64,000 nt of DNA from an uncultured Chloroflexota bacterium (GCA_937974245.1 CALJKV010000023.1:1-64000); one strand, 5' to 3'; positions 7,940 through 17,532 are shown, counted from the stretch's first letter. Program-made: numbers and translations. The notes: generated by a model from the letters alone, not told the origin.

Positions 7940-10078
7940 TCATTCGGTATGCAATGCCTCGGCTACCAGGTTCACTGTATGATGGGTGCGGAACAGGCTG
8001 TACTGACCCGTGCGCCCAGGCACCAGATTCAGCACATTTTCAGTTTCCATGATCGAAAACCACAGGTTAATATCCCAATTTCCATCCGGGTCAGCTTCCT
8101 GAATGGTTTGTTCGGAGATCAGGATATTCCGCTCGTAAATCCCCAGCAATACCGCGATAAAGCGATCCCGCTGATCCAGAATCTCACGGCACAATGCCAT
8201 GTTCTGGTCGAGGGAAATGCCCTTAGTCTGGAAGTCGCTTTGCGGATTTTCGTATTCCTGCACAATCGCGGCATTATTCTGCACCAGATACTCGACACCG
8301 CGCTGGAAGGCCATACCTGTATCGTAGGGGCGCAGGCGGCGATGCAAACTGCCCAGTGGGCACCAGCTAAAATTACGAAAACTGGTGAACTGCTCAACGC
8401 TGACAATCACGCGCTGTACCATAGCCGCCGTATCCGGATGGTGTGTGACCAATTCCTCAAACGGCATCAATGTCCACTCGGTATCCGCTACCGCTTCCTG
8501 ATCGGACAAGCCGGCGCTCGCGTCCATTTCTGGCACTTCCAGGTCAGGGCGCAGCTTAATCACCGGAACAAGGTCATCAGGATTATGCCGGTGCGGAATC
8601 AGTTCCCGCATGAGGATATGCTCGCGCACGAGGCAGTCAATCCATTCTGACCGCCACTGGTCACTGTAATTGCAACCGGGTTTATCGAGGTCACGGTCCA
8701 TTGCCAATCCTTTGAGCAGAAATCCGTAGTTCACGTATTCCCACCCACGCACGGACAGCGTGTTATAGACGCGCACCATCACACGGTCGCGGATTAAGCG
8801 TGTCTTTTCGACAATCGGGTGCGGCGCGTTGACCGTGACATCACCATTCGTCGAAACCACTTTCAGAATACCTAACGAGGTCGCCTGGGAAACCAGGTCT
8901 TCCCCTCGTGCCCGTGAGATAACTGCCCCCACTTCCTGCAATTGGGTAATCAACTGCCGCAGTGGCACCACCTTGGCATCGAGCGCCGTCGCCAGCCGGT
9001 CAAACTGAAGAATCACACTTGACCACTGCGACGGGGTAAACCCGGTGTTGTCTATACCGTTGTGTGTTACCGGCGCGACACTTAAGGATTGATGGGTCTG
9101 GAGATCGGTGAAATCATCAATGTATTCAATTGAGATGCCAGGGTTATTTTCCAACTGGCGGCTGGTACTGCCGCGCACACCCCACACAATCACGGTTTTA
9201 TTGCGCTGGCGCAGCGAGTTCAGCACCTCGTTGAAGTCACGGTCCCCGCTTGCCATGATATAAACATCCGCCGAATCCGTATGTCCCGAATCGGTAATGA
9301 CATCTTTGGCTATACGCATATCGGCGCTGTTTTTGCCAGGCAGATTAAACACCGGGTCAATGTTCGCCATCAACAAACGGCTAGGCGCTTCGTCAGCGAC
9401 CTCCCGTCCGGCGGAATCGACCAGCGGTGGCAAACTACCGCGCTGGCCCCAGGGAGCGTAGGCCGCCAGCTTCACCACCTGACCATGCGCCCTGCCCTGT
9501 GTCAGAAAGCGGTCAATCAGGTGATCGAGATTCACAATAAAGCCCTGTTCGTTCAGGCTAATGGCGATATTCTCGAAGTCAATGTAGATGGCTACATTCT
9601 TGGTCTGGATACCCAGCAGCGATTCCAGTGGTTGGAAAATCACCTCATCCTGGTAAGCCGTACCTTCCAGGATATTTTCTGACCCCCAGACACGAATACG
9701 CGCATTTCGCGTGGTTTTCACCCGGCGAATCAGTGGAATTAGATCCGAACTGCTAGTTGCCAGGATGAGTTCATCAACCGGTTCCGGGTCGAACGAGAAA
9801 TAGTGGACGATGAGGGCATCAGCCAACATCGAACGCAAGGGCATGTCGAACACTTCATACCCGGCAGTACGGAACACACGCTGCAAATTTGCCGACCCGG
9901 ACAAATTATTCCAGTCGGAAACAGCTACTGCCTTCAGTTTATCCGCGCTGATAAGCCCGGCTGCCAGCGCAGCCCCGCCACGCAATCCCACCGCCAGTTC
10001 CTGGATGTCAACCGAGATACCCCGGCGACCAAACCCCTCTATCAGGTTATCAACGTCTACAATCAAATATGCCGCCAT
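7940..10078 (-). CDS. Tandem NYN-domain protein with LOTUS/OST-HTH region
   Basis: AGGAAAG lies 7 nt before the ATG at 10078, giving 712 residues. Residues about 1-155 form a first NYN (LabA/DUF88-like PIN-fold) domain starting YLIVDVDN. Residues about 162-330 form a second one with IYIDFEN, KNSADMRIAKDV and ASGDRDF. The second keeps the acidic pattern expected of an active metal-dependent RNase; the first has SSSD in place of the GDxD motif and may be inactive. Residues about 345-430 look like an OST-HTH/LOTUS winged helix (FDRLATALDAKVVPLRQLITQL), followed by a further winged-helix-like region and a C-terminal helical part. No membrane segment. It sits between proS and rpsO-pnp on the same strand, which suggests a role in RNA turnover. 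NYN plus LOTUS architecture is known; two NYN domains in one chain is less usual. Confidence 0.85.
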   Translation of the reverse strand: MAAYLIVDVDNLIEGFGRRGISVDIQELAVGLRGGAALAAGLISADKLKAVAVSDWNNLSGSANLQRVFRTAGYEVFDMPLRSMLADALIVHYFSFDPEPVDELILATSSSDLIPLIRRVKTTRNARIRVWGSENILEGTAYQDEVIFQPLESLLGIQTKNVAIYIDFENIAISLNEQGFIVNLDHLIDRFLTQGRAHGQVVKLAAYAPWGQRGSLPPLVDSAGREVADEAPSRLLMANIDPVFNLPGKNSADMRIAKDVITDSGHTDSADVYIMASGDRDFNEVLNSLRQRNKTVIVWGVRGSTSRQLENNPGISIEYIDDFTDLQTHQSLSVAPVTHNGIDNTGFTPSQWSSVILQFDRLATALDAKVVPLRQLITQLQEVGAVISRARGEDLVSQATSLGILKVVSTNGDVTVNAPHPIVEKTRLIRDRVMVRVYNTLSVRGWEYVNYGFLLKGLAMDRDLDKPGCNYSDQWRSEWIDCLVREHILMRELIPHRHNPDDLVPVIKLRPDLEVPEMDASAGLSDQEAVADTEWTLMPFEELVTHHPDTAAMVQRVIVSVEQFTSFRNFSWCPLGSLHRRLRPYDTGMAFQRGVEYLVQNNAAIVQEYENPQSDFQTKGISLDQNMALCREILDQRDRFIAVLLGIYERNILISEQTIQEADPDGNWDINLWFSIMETENVLNLVPGRTGQYSLFRTHHTVNLVAEALHTE

Positions 10079-10570
10079 AATCTTCTTTCCTAAAAAGCAC
10101 GCCACCAGAACCATGCAGGACAGTGGTCAATGTGCTTGGCATTTTCTTATTGTCCGCAATAAGGCTTTTCCAAAAGTTTCTTGTACGCGATTTGTCCAGA
10201 CTGTTCGCGCCTCTAGAACAACCCAGTCCGACTTTCAACGAGCCTTCTAAAACCCTCTTATTATAACATCAAAAGGATTTCAACTCATTTGCTGTATTTG
10301 ATTCGCTCAAAAACCACATAAAATTAATGCTTTCCTCATCTGATAATTTTTACACACTTGAGTTCACAATATATCTCCACGCTATATTAACATTATACAT
10401 CTTGTATATTAAAGATTCGTTCAGGACAAATTAGAAGCTCATCATCTTGTTCGCGGGATTGTATGTCTCACACAGATCACACACGCCTTACACGGGGCAG
10501 TGGGCTTCAACCCCACTGCCTGTCATGCTGTGTTTGTCAAATCCGACGAAGGGCGATTTAATGGTGCATA
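10079..10570. other. Intergenic region between proS and the NYN gene
   Basis: This 492-bp stretch has no gene. Near 10260-10265 the minus strand has a TATAAT that could serve the NYN gene; the match 17 bp upstream (ATGAGT) is poor. The middle (10250-10430) is very AT-rich. A hairpin with a perfect 9-bp stem stands at 10496-10520 near the proS end. Confidence 0.5.
10496..10520 (-). terminator. Stem-loop downstream of proS
   Basis: GGCAGTGGG (10496-10504) and CCCACTGCC (10512-10520) form a perfect 9-bp stem with a 7-base loop, about 50 bp after the proS stop. There is no U-run on either strand, so it may be a transcript 3' end stabiliser rather than an intrinsic terminator. Confidence 0.45.
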
Positions 10571-12013
10571 TTAATAAGCTCTGGCGAAAATAGCGGCCTG
10601 GTCTGCGGGTTGACCGGTGAAGAGGCAAACCCCACTTCCACCGGGCTGGTCAAAAGGAAAGCAGCGAATGGTGGCGGCGAGGTCATCCTTAATACGAGCT
10701 TCATCATCGCCGGAACCAGCCCACCATCCCCGCGCCCAACCGCCAGCAAGAACAATCTCACGCAGTTCATCGTAGTTGGTCACATCATGGATATTGGCAT
10801 CACGGAACACGGTGGCTTGTGCCAGCATATTGGCCTGGATTTCGGCCAGTAAGTCCTGTACACGGGCGGCGATATTTTCCTGTGGCACGAACTGCTTCCC
10901 CTCTTTACCGGGGATGTCGCGCCGTGCCAGAGCAACAGAACTTTTTTCCACATCCTTCGGGCCGATTTCCATGCGCACGGGAACACCGCGCATTTCCCAG
11001 TCGTTATACTTGAAACCGGGTGTCAGGCCTTCACGATTATCAATATGTATACGAATCCCGGCGGCGATAAGTTCCATTTTCATACGCGCGACGACTTCCA
11101 TAACTGGGACCTGTTCAGCCTCATTACGAAAGATGGGAACGATCACGACCTGGTGCGGTGCCAGCTTGGGCGGCAGTCGCAGCCCTTTATCATCCCCATG
11201 CGCCATGACCACCGCACCCACCATCCGCGTGCTGACACCCCATGAGGTTGTCCAACAGTACTGGAGTTCGTTATTGGTATCCAGATATTTGATGTCGAAC
11301 GCTTTGGCGAAGTTCTGCCCCAGATTATGACTGGTACCCGATTGCAGGGCTTTCTTGTCACCCATCATGGCTTCAATCGTATAGGTATGCAGCGCCCCGG
11401 CGAACTTCTCGCGGTCACTTTTGCGCCCCATTACGACAGGGATAGCAGCATCATTGACAGCAAAATCGGCGTAAATATCGAGCATCTGCCGTGTTTCGGC
11501 TTCCGCCTCATCAAACGTCGCGTGGGCAGTATGACCTTCCTGCCACAGAAACTCGGTCGTCCGCAGAAACGGGCGGGTTCGCATCTCCCAGCGCACCACG
11601 TTCGCCCACTGGTTCATCAGAAGCGGGAGGTCGCGGTATGATTGAATCCATTCCTTAAAGGCTTCCATAATGATTGTTTCCGACGTGGGCCGGACGACCA
11701 GCGGTTCCTCCAACTGCTTGCCACCGGCAATCGTGACCACCGCCAATTCCGGGCTGAAACCTTCAACATGCTCGGCCTCGCGCTTGAGGAAGCTTTCGGG
11801 AATAAACAGGGGGAAATAAGCGTTCTGGTGACCAGTAGCCTTAAAGCGGCGGTCAAGCCCACCTTTAATCGCTTCCCACAGTTCATAACCATACGGTTTG
11901 ATAATGAGACAGCCGCGTACCGGGGATTGTGCCGCCAGGTCTGCACGGTAAACAATGTCGTTATACCAACGGGAGAAATCTTCACTCTGAGGGACAACCG
12001 CCTGCGACGCCAT
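10571..12013 (-). CDS. proS: Prolyl-tRNA synthetase, archaeal/eukaryotic type
   Basis: This class II synthetase charges tRNA-Pro. The 480-residue length, the lack of the bacterial editing insertion, and motifs such as VRWEMRTRPFLRTTEFLWQEGH (motif 2 region), QAGTSH-like QSGTSHNLGQNF, MAHGDDKGLRLPP (motif 3 region) and the terminal ARAY identify the shorter archaeal/eukaryotic-like ProRS, which is common in Chloroflexota and some other bacteria. The C-terminal domain with two cysteines (RCFPF and GVCLFTGQ) matches the small C-terminal domain of that type. It is transcribed alone; a TATAAT on the minus strand at 12063-12068 is a possible -10. Confidence 0.97.
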   Translation of the reverse strand: MASQAVVPQSEDFSRWYNDIVYRADLAAQSPVRGCLIIKPYGYELWEAIKGGLDRRFKATGHQNAYFPLFIPESFLKREAEHVEGFSPELAVVTIAGGKQLEEPLVVRPTSETIIMEAFKEWIQSYRDLPLLMNQWANVVRWEMRTRPFLRTTEFLWQEGHTAHATFDEAEAETRQMLDIYADFAVNDAAIPVVMGRKSDREKFAGALHTYTIEAMMGDKKALQSGTSHNLGQNFAKAFDIKYLDTNNELQYCWTTSWGVSTRMVGAVVMAHGDDKGLRLPPKLAPHQVVIVPIFRNEAEQVPVMEVVARMKMELIAAGIRIHIDNREGLTPGFKYNDWEMRGVPVRMEIGPKDVEKSSVALARRDIPGKEGKQFVPQENIAARVQDLLAEIQANMLAQATVFRDANIHDVTNYDELREIVLAGGWARGWWAGSGDDEARIKDDLAATIRCFPFDQPGGSGVCLFTGQPADQAAIFARAY

Positions 12014-12233
12014 AAATCTAATCCTTGTTCGTATGTGAAACTTTTAGCATTTGCAGGGAGACATTATAGCGGAGAATATAACCGAGGGTGATAGGCAATT
12101 TGATTAAGGGCTACTCAACATTTATCACCAATCCAGGGCCGGACAAACAGGACAGAATGCACAATCCCACCCGGAGTGGCGTCTCAAAAATCCCACCGCG
12201 AGGGATTGCTGCCCTGCGCGAAGCGAGTTGATC

Positions 12234-12263
12234 TTACGGATAGATTCTGAGTTGATGTATAAT
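12234..12263 (+). promoter_or_regulatory. Promoter of the solute-binding lipoprotein gene
   Basis: TTACGG (12234-12239) and TATAAT (12258-12263) are separated by 18 bp, giving a predicted start near 12270 and a short leader before the ATG at 12299. Confidence 0.5.
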
Positions 12264-12298
12264 CTCAACGTTTGAATGCTCAGGGAGATGATGTTTGT

Positions 12299-13603
12299 AT
12301 GGTGAACCGCCTCATTCAAAATTGCGTTATCCTTGCTATTGGTCTATTTACATTAACAAGCTGTGCCGGGCAGGCGGCTGTTCAACAGCCCATCTCGGAC
12401 AGTCCCACTGCAACCGTGACTCCGGTTGGAAGTACCCAGGGGACTCCTCTGGGAACACCGACTCCGAGCGGCCCAACCGTCCTGATGGTCTGGTTGCCAG
12501 AACCCCTTGTGCCAATGAGTAGTCGAGAAGTCGCTGCGGATATTGCACAGCAGATCACCGCTTTTGAAGCCAGCGAACCCGATGTTCTGGTCGAAACCCG
12601 ATTAAAAAAGATGCGGGATATTGGCGGGATCATGGAGACGCTGCGTACAGCCAGCTCAGTCGCGCCAGGAGCACTGCCCGATTTAACACTCCTACGCCGC
12701 GAGGATCTATTGACCGCTGTCCAGGGCGGGTTGATCCAACCTTTGGATGAGCGGGCTTTTTCGACCCACCTGGCCGATCTTTACCCGGCGGCCATCGAGT
12801 TAGGCACAGCCAATGGGCAACTTTATGGCTTACCCTATGCACTGGAAGTCTCGCATCTGGCTTATCTTGCGGACGCCCCAGACGAACCTGTATGGCAGTT
12901 TGCGGACATTCTGACCAATAGCCAGCCTTTTGTCTTTGCGGCTGGCCGGAGCAGCGGCCTGAATGAGGTCTTTCTTATCCAATATCTGGCAGCCGGTGGC
13001 ACCACGATGGATGGACGATTGGGAAGCATAAATAGTGGTGCCCTACGCTCAACGCTGGATTTCTATGAGCAAGCCGTTACCGCTGGACTGCTTTCATCCT
13101 CCCTGCTTGATTTCACCACCCCTGCGAATTTCAGCGGTGGGCTAGGCGATGGATCCATCCGGGCAGCGGTGATAACCTCTACCCAATACCTGACGTCACT
13201 GGAAAACCTGCCCGAATTGCAGGCCGCCCCGATACCTACCGAATCCGGTGATTTCTCAACGATACTAGACGGGTGGATGTGGGTGGTTGTCACTTCGAAT
13301 ATTGAACGACAGACGGCGGCTGTACGGTTCTTGAACTGGATGCTGGATGTCGAGCGGCAGGGGCATTTCACCCAGCTCACCCACCTGATACCATCCCAGC
13401 GGGATGCTGTCCTGCGGCGTTGGGAAGCTGTGCCCTATAATGAGTTTGTCAACAACCTGATGGATCATGCTGTTATTCCATTGATCGGCGGTGGAGGTGG
13501 TGTCGCGGCGCGGGCGGTACAAAGCGCGTTCGCAGCTGTATTGCAAGGGCAGCGCACAGCCGAGGAAGCAACACAAGATGTGCTTGACCAGGTAGGCAGT
13601 TAG
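12299..13603 (+). CDS. Extracellular solute-binding lipoprotein, family 1
   Basis: The start at 12299 is preceded by GGGAG and gives a clean lipoprotein signal: a hydrophobic stretch then LTSC with Cys22 as the lipidated residue. A Thr/Pro-rich linker (about 35-60) leads into a substrate-binding protein fold with the SBP_bac_1 pattern: VLMVWLPEPL near the start, LPDLTLLRREDLLTAVQGGLIQPLDE, LYGLPYALEVSHLAY, and a late RFLNWMLDVERQGHFT helix. Sugar or oligosaccharide ABC importers use such proteins, but no permease or ATPase gene lies nearby, so it is an orphan and its ligand is unknown. 434 residues. Confidence 0.8.
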   Translation: MVNRLIQNCVILAIGLFTLTSCAGQAAVQQPISDSPTATVTPVGSTQGTPLGTPTPSGPTVLMVWLPEPLVPMSSREVAADIAQQITAFEASEPDVLVETRLKKMRDIGGIMETLRTASSVAPGALPDLTLLRREDLLTAVQGGLIQPLDERAFSTHLADLYPAAIELGTANGQLYGLPYALEVSHLAYLADAPDEPVWQFADILTNSQPFVFAAGRSSGLNEVFLIQYLAAGGTTMDGRLGSINSGALRSTLDFYEQAVTAGLLSSSLLDFTTPANFSGGLGDGSIRAAVITSTQYLTSLENLPELQAAPIPTESGDFSTILDGWMWVVVTSNIERQTAAVRFLNWMLDVERQGHFTQLTHLIPSQRDAVLRRWEAVPYNEFVNNLMDHAVIPLIGGGGGVAARAVQSAFAAVLQGQRTAEEATQDVLDQVGS

Positions 13604-13725
13604 CATAGGGTCTATCGGCAGCAGCAGGAGTGGAGAGCGAGATCAATCTTCACCGCCGCTGTTCCATGATGCAACGGCATAACCTTATACTCCCGATAAT
13701 TATTCAGCATGGTAAATCGCTGCCT

Positions 13726-14526
13726 ATGATAGAACAACCCGGTAAAATCTTATTGGAACACCCTGTTGAGGGAGTGGCGGTGCTGACATTCAACCGCCCG
13801 CAGTCCCGCAATGCCCTCGACCTGGAAAGTATGCATCTGTTTGCAGAGACCATTGCCCGTCTGAAAGGCGAGCCAGGGCTGCGTGTCCTGATACTGACCG
13901 GGGCAGGTGAAACAGCTTTTTGCAGCGGTGGCGACCTGGTTGAACTCAGCACCTATTCGTCAGAGTCCGATGCCAGTGCCATGGTTACTCTGATGGGAGA
14001 TGCCCTGTTAGCGCTGGAACGCCTGCCTGTCCCGGTCATCGCAGCCATCAATGGGTATGCACTGGGCGGCGGCAGCGAAATCGCTCTGGCCTGTGATATG
14101 CGCATTGTGGATGAGGATGTGAGTCTGGGCTTAGTGCAGATTCGCCTGGGGTTGACTCCTGGTTGGGGTGCCGGGCAGCGGCTCCTCAGGGCAGTAGGTT
14201 ATGCGCGTGCGATGGATTTGTTGCTGCGTGGTCATGTGATGCACGCCCCGGAAGTTGAAGTGTTGGGACTGGCAAACCGTATTGTCGAGCGCGGGTCGGC
14301 CTTACCACAGGCGCTGCGTGTGGCCCGGCATATCGCAGAGTCTCCCCCCGATGTAGTACGGGGGATCAAGGTGCTGCTTCAGGCTGGCGTAAGCCAACCT
14401 TACGAAACCGCACTCCAAACCGAACGCGACATTTTCCCTTCACTATGGGCCGCTGAGCCGCATCTGCAAGCTGTTGCCGACTTCCTGAACCGGCGCAAGC
14501 CACACAACTCTGAATCCGACGATTAG
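13726..14526 (+). CDS. Enoyl-CoA hydratase/isomerase family protein
   Basis: The ATG at 13726 gives 266 residues, the usual crotonase length; an upstream in-frame start at 13630 would add 32 residues unlike the family. Crotonase features are clear: FNRPQSRNALDLES, the oxyanion-hole segment LTGAGETAFCSGGDL (about 62-76) and the second GYALGGGSEIALACDMRI (about 105-122). A Glu is present in the GGGSEIA helix, as in hydratases. The substrate is not predictable. It lies in a run of plus-strand genes (12.3-16.6 kb) with gaps of 20 bp or less downstream. Confidence 0.88.
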   Translation: MIEQPGKILLEHPVEGVAVLTFNRPQSRNALDLESMHLFAETIARLKGEPGLRVLILTGAGETAFCSGGDLVELSTYSSESDASAMVTLMGDALLALERLPVPVIAAINGYALGGGSEIALACDMRIVDEDVSLGLVQIRLGLTPGWGAGQRLLRAVGYARAMDLLLRGHVMHAPEVEVLGLANRIVERGSALPQALRVARHIAESPPDVVRGIKVLLQAGVSQPYETALQTERDIFPSLWAAEPHLQAVADFLNRRKPHNSESDD

Positions 14527-14545
14527 GTCCTGGGAGGGTACCCGA

Positions 14546-15319
14546 ATGCCAGGTTTTTACGCGACAATTGCCCGTTATTACGACGCCGAACACGCCGACA
14601 AAATAGACGATCTGCCGCTATACGATGAAATCGCGGCGGAATACGGCCAGCCAATCCTCGAAATTGGCTGTGGCACAGGCCGGGTTGTGTTCCATCTGGC
14701 GCAGTCGGGCTATACCGTGCATGGCATTGATAATGAAGCCTCGATGCTGGAACGCGCCCGCCACCGCCTGAACACACAGCCCCACCTCAAAGATCTGCTG
14801 ACCCTGCATCAGGGGGACGTATTCACTTATTCCCTGGAAGGGCAATATAAACTCACGCTGTTAAGCTACAACGCCCTGATGCACTTTCACGATCAAGATG
14901 CACAACTGGCATTGCTCAAACGGCTGCGGGAATGGACAGATGATGACGGCCTGCTGGTGATTGATCTGCCCAACGCTGGAGAAACCTTCGCCAGCCAGGA
15001 TAATGACGCAATCACCCTGGAGCGCACTTTTATCGAACCGGAAAACGGACACCTGGTCATGCAGCAAGCGGTGAGCTACCTGGACAGAGTCGAACAACTC
15101 ATGCATGTGACCTGGATATACGATGAAGTCGCCGGCGATGGTGTCGTCAAACGCACAGTTGCGCCGGTGGTCTTCCGCTATTTCTTTTATTCCGAAGTAT
15201 GTCTGCTGCTGAAGCAAACCGGCTTTACAGTGGAGGCGGTCTATGGGGATACGGAGCGTGCCCCATTTGAGGACGGCTGTGAGCGTATGATTATACTTGC
15301 CAGGCCGACCAGCCGATGA
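14546..15319 (+). CDS. SAM-dependent methyltransferase
   Basis: The 257-residue protein is a class I methyltransferase of the Methyltransf_25 type. Motif I is ILEIGCGTGRVVFHLA (about 35-50), followed by GIDNEASMLERAR and the post-II segment LTLLSYNALMHFHD. The C-terminal half carries the YRFFFYSE-like FRYFFYSEVCLLLKQTGFTVEAVYGD end seen in many small-molecule methyltransferases. GGGAGG precedes the start. It overlaps the next gene by 4 nt (ATGA), so the two are translationally coupled. The substrate is unknown. Confidence 0.85.
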   Translation: MPGFYATIARYYDAEHADKIDDLPLYDEIAAEYGQPILEIGCGTGRVVFHLAQSGYTVHGIDNEASMLERARHRLNTQPHLKDLLTLHQGDVFTYSLEGQYKLTLLSYNALMHFHDQDAQLALLKRLREWTDDDGLLVIDLPNAGETFASQDNDAITLERTFIEPENGHLVMQQAVSYLDRVEQLMHVTWIYDEVAGDGVVKRTVAPVVFRYFFYSEVCLLLKQTGFTVEAVYGDTERAPFEDGCERMIILARPTSR

Positions 15320-16173
15320 CATATCGAGTACGGGTCATACCCGGTCGTGTTTTGGGTGGGGTAATCTTTATCCTGCTGATCATGCTCGCAGCCTGCGAAC
15401 CTGCTGCCACACTGACTCCTACCCGAGTCCGCACCCTGTCCGGCCCAACGATTGCGGCCAGCCCGGTAGTGCTGCCGCTCCCCCCCACTGATCAGGTTGA
15501 TGGCTACTATGGGCAGAACGACCCAACTGCTGCCGCACTACCTGGTAGTGGCGAACTGCCGCCATTGCCTATCGGCGGTGTTGAGCAAGGCGGTCAGGTC
15601 GTGCAGATTACCGCCGAAGACGGCGGTCTGATTAACGGCATTCTCTACCAGTCTGGTCTTATACGTCAGCCAGGAATTCTGCTGTTGGCCCCTGACCACA
15701 CAACCTGGGGAAACTTCCCGGCGAAATTGGCCGATGCGGGATTTACGGTCCTCTCGGTGAGTATGCGCCCTGGTGGCGGAATAACCGATTTCAACGTGCT
15801 GCTGCGAGCGTTGAGCAGCGGCGAAGCTGATCCGGGGCGGTTAGGGGCAATTGGCGCTGGAATTGGGGCCGATACGGCGTTTTTAGGCTGTGTGGCGGAT
15901 ATGTTATGTGACGCGATTATCCTGCTCAGTCCGACTCAGCATGATGTTCTGCTGGCAGCGATGCCGGGTTACAATCCTCGTGCGATTTTCACAACGGCCA
16001 GCCAGGAAGATGCCACTGCATACGCCACCGCACAGGATTTAGCTGCCGCTGCCACTGGCGAGTCGTTTTTCCAACCCTTCGAGAATGCCGGGAGCGGCAC
16101 AGCCATCATCCAGAACCGGCCTGATCTGGGCGACTTGATTATTCAATGGCTCGACGGCCAGTTTGCGGAGTGA
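15316..16173 (+). CDS. Lipoprotein with degenerate alpha/beta-hydrolase fold
   Basis: The N-terminus has Arg residues, a hydrophobic stretch and a lipobox MLAAC with Cys27, then a Thr/Pro-rich linker. From about residue 95 it follows a dienelactone-hydrolase-like alpha/beta fold (PGILLLAPDHTTWGNFPAKLADAGFTVLSVSMRPGG). At the nucleophile elbow, where the family has GxSxG, it reads GAGIGA with Gly182 in place of the serine. The protein is therefore probably a non-catalytic binder on the outer face of the membrane. It is coupled by a 4-nt overlap to the upstream methyltransferase. 285 residues. Confidence 0.7.
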   Translation: MTYRVRVIPGRVLGGVIFILLIMLAACEPAATLTPTRVRTLSGPTIAASPVVLPLPPTDQVDGYYGQNDPTAAALPGSGELPPLPIGGVEQGGQVVQITAEDGGLINGILYQSGLIRQPGILLLAPDHTTWGNFPAKLADAGFTVLSVSMRPGGGITDFNVLLRALSSGEADPGRLGAIGAGIGADTAFLGCVADMLCDAIILLSPTQHDVLLAAMPGYNPRAIFTTASQEDATAYATAQDLAAAATGESFFQPFENAGSGTAIIQNRPDLGDLIIQWLDGQFAE

Positions 16174-16252
16174 GCGGATGGCACTACACGCTTGGCCGCA
16201 AAGGGCGTAAAATCTGAGCGTTTGTATCCCATCAACGAGGATTTCCGAGATT

Positions 16253-16630
16253 ATGAATCGTATTTTTGTCACCGTTGCCGGCCTGTTTGGTGCGGTCGGT
16301 GTGGCACTGGGCGCATTTGGCGCACACGGCTTAGCTGCGCTGCTGGACGCTAACGGCCATGCCAGTACGTATCAAACCGCGACAGAGTATCTACTGATAC
16401 ACACACTGGCACTGTTGCTCACCGCCATCATCGCACAGCAGTGGCCGGGTGGGCTGACCCGGTGGGCCGGATACCTGTTCATCATCGGCACCATACTCTT
16501 TTCCGGGAGTTTGTATCTTCTGTCTATATTGAACATGGGTGTGCTGGGTGCAGTCGCTCCGTTTGGCGGCGCGGCACTCATTGCGGGGTGGTTGGCTTTA
16601 GGGCTGACAGCCTGGCGACGCAGCGCGTAG
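16253..16630 (+). CDS. DUF423 family inner-membrane protein
   Basis: The 125-residue protein has four hydrophobic segments and the family start FVTVAGLFGAVGVALGAFGAHGL, with the AFGAHGL motif typical of DUF423 (YgdD-like) proteins. The middle TATEYLLIHTLALLL and the C-terminal APFGGAALIAGWL also match. The function of the family is not known. It is convergent with the DtxR-type regulator, with a 9-bp gap. Confidence 0.88.
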   Translation: MNRIFVTVAGLFGAVGVALGAFGAHGLAALLDANGHASTYQTATEYLLIHTLALLLTAIIAQQWPGGLTRWAGYLFIIGTILFSGSLYLLSILNMGVLGAVAPFGGAALIAGWLALGLTAWRRSA

Positions 16631-16639
16631 GGCAGGGCG

Positions 16640-17323
16640 CTAGACCAGGTTGTACTCATCCAGAGTACACACGCGCAGCGCACCGGCCAATTCATAGCCA
16701 ATGACCTGAATGCGGCCATTGACCGCCAGTTGCAGTGGCCCGTTGAAGGGAGCGCGTTCGATCAGGGTGAAGCCTGTGCCAGGTTTCAGTCCTAACGTTC
16801 CCAAATAGTCAAGTTTCCCGGCGTCATGTGTAGTCACCCGGCTGATAACCATTTCCTGATTCAGTGATATGTCATTCAGCGGATAGTCCACAACCTGGGG
16901 CATGACACCCTCTTCGGTGGGAATAGGTTCGCCATGCGGGCAGCGGCGAGGGCTCCCGGCCAGCACCGCCATACGCTCGACCACGATATGGCTGACGACT
17001 GCGCCGAGTTCATCGGCTTCATCGTGTACCTCGTGCCAGCCAAAATGCATCACATCTACCAAAAAACGCTCAACCAGGCGGTGGCGGCGAATAGACATTA
17101 ACGCTTCACGTTCGCCCGCAGATGTGAGCGCGATACCCCGATATGGTTCGTGTTCCAGGTAACCCGCCTCTTTCAGCCGCTGCACCATACGCGTGACTGC
17201 CGGTGGCGAGACATGCAGCACTTCCGCCAGCGCCGACGTGGATATAAAGTGACTGTCACTCTGGTAGTAGGCCAGGCGATAAGCCTCCGCCAGGTATTCC
17301 TGCATTGCCTCGCTCGTGTTCAT
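16640..17323 (-). CDS. DtxR/MntR-family metal-dependent regulator
   Basis: The 227-residue protein has the three-part DtxR plan. An N-terminal winged helix (ISTSALAEVLHVSPPAVTRMVQRLKEAGYL, about 25-55) is followed by a dimer and metal-binding domain with RRHRLVERFLVDVMHFGWHEVHDEADELGAVVS and the CPHGEPIP signature (about 125-132). The C-terminal part (about 150-227) is an SH3-like FeoA domain. Such proteins repress iron or manganese uptake genes when metal-bound; residues of a metal site (His, Glu, Asp, Cys) are present. No metal transporter gene is next to it, so its targets lie elsewhere. The AT-rich 200-bp region upstream may hold its own operator. Confidence 0.88.
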   Translation of the reverse strand: MNTSEAMQEYLAEAYRLAYYQSDSHFISTSALAEVLHVSPPAVTRMVQRLKEAGYLEHEPYRGIALTSAGEREALMSIRRHRLVERFLVDVMHFGWHEVHDEADELGAVVSHIVVERMAVLAGSPRRCPHGEPIPTEEGVMPQVVDYPLNDISLNQEMVISRVTTHDAGKLDYLGTLGLKPGTGFTLIERAPFNGPLQLAVNGRIQVIGYELAGALRVCTLDEYNLV

Positions 17324-17532
17324 GAGGACGCCCTTACACCCTGATTTTTCTGATACTCATGATAAATATAGCCAAAAAACTACTGGTTTAGCAAGTGTTA
17401 ACTTTTTATTTTCCCAGGCTTAGTCTGGTAAGAATCCGGGACTTCCGCGCTTCTGGAGTCCAGAATGCAGATTATAAAGTAGCCAGGAGCAAGGTTGTGC
17501 AAATTGATTTCTCTCTCATTACCGACCAGGGT

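Noticed and set aside
7862..8650. Plus-strand 262-codon frame
   Set aside because: Overlaps the 3' end of the NYN gene and the rpsO promoter; no domain seen.
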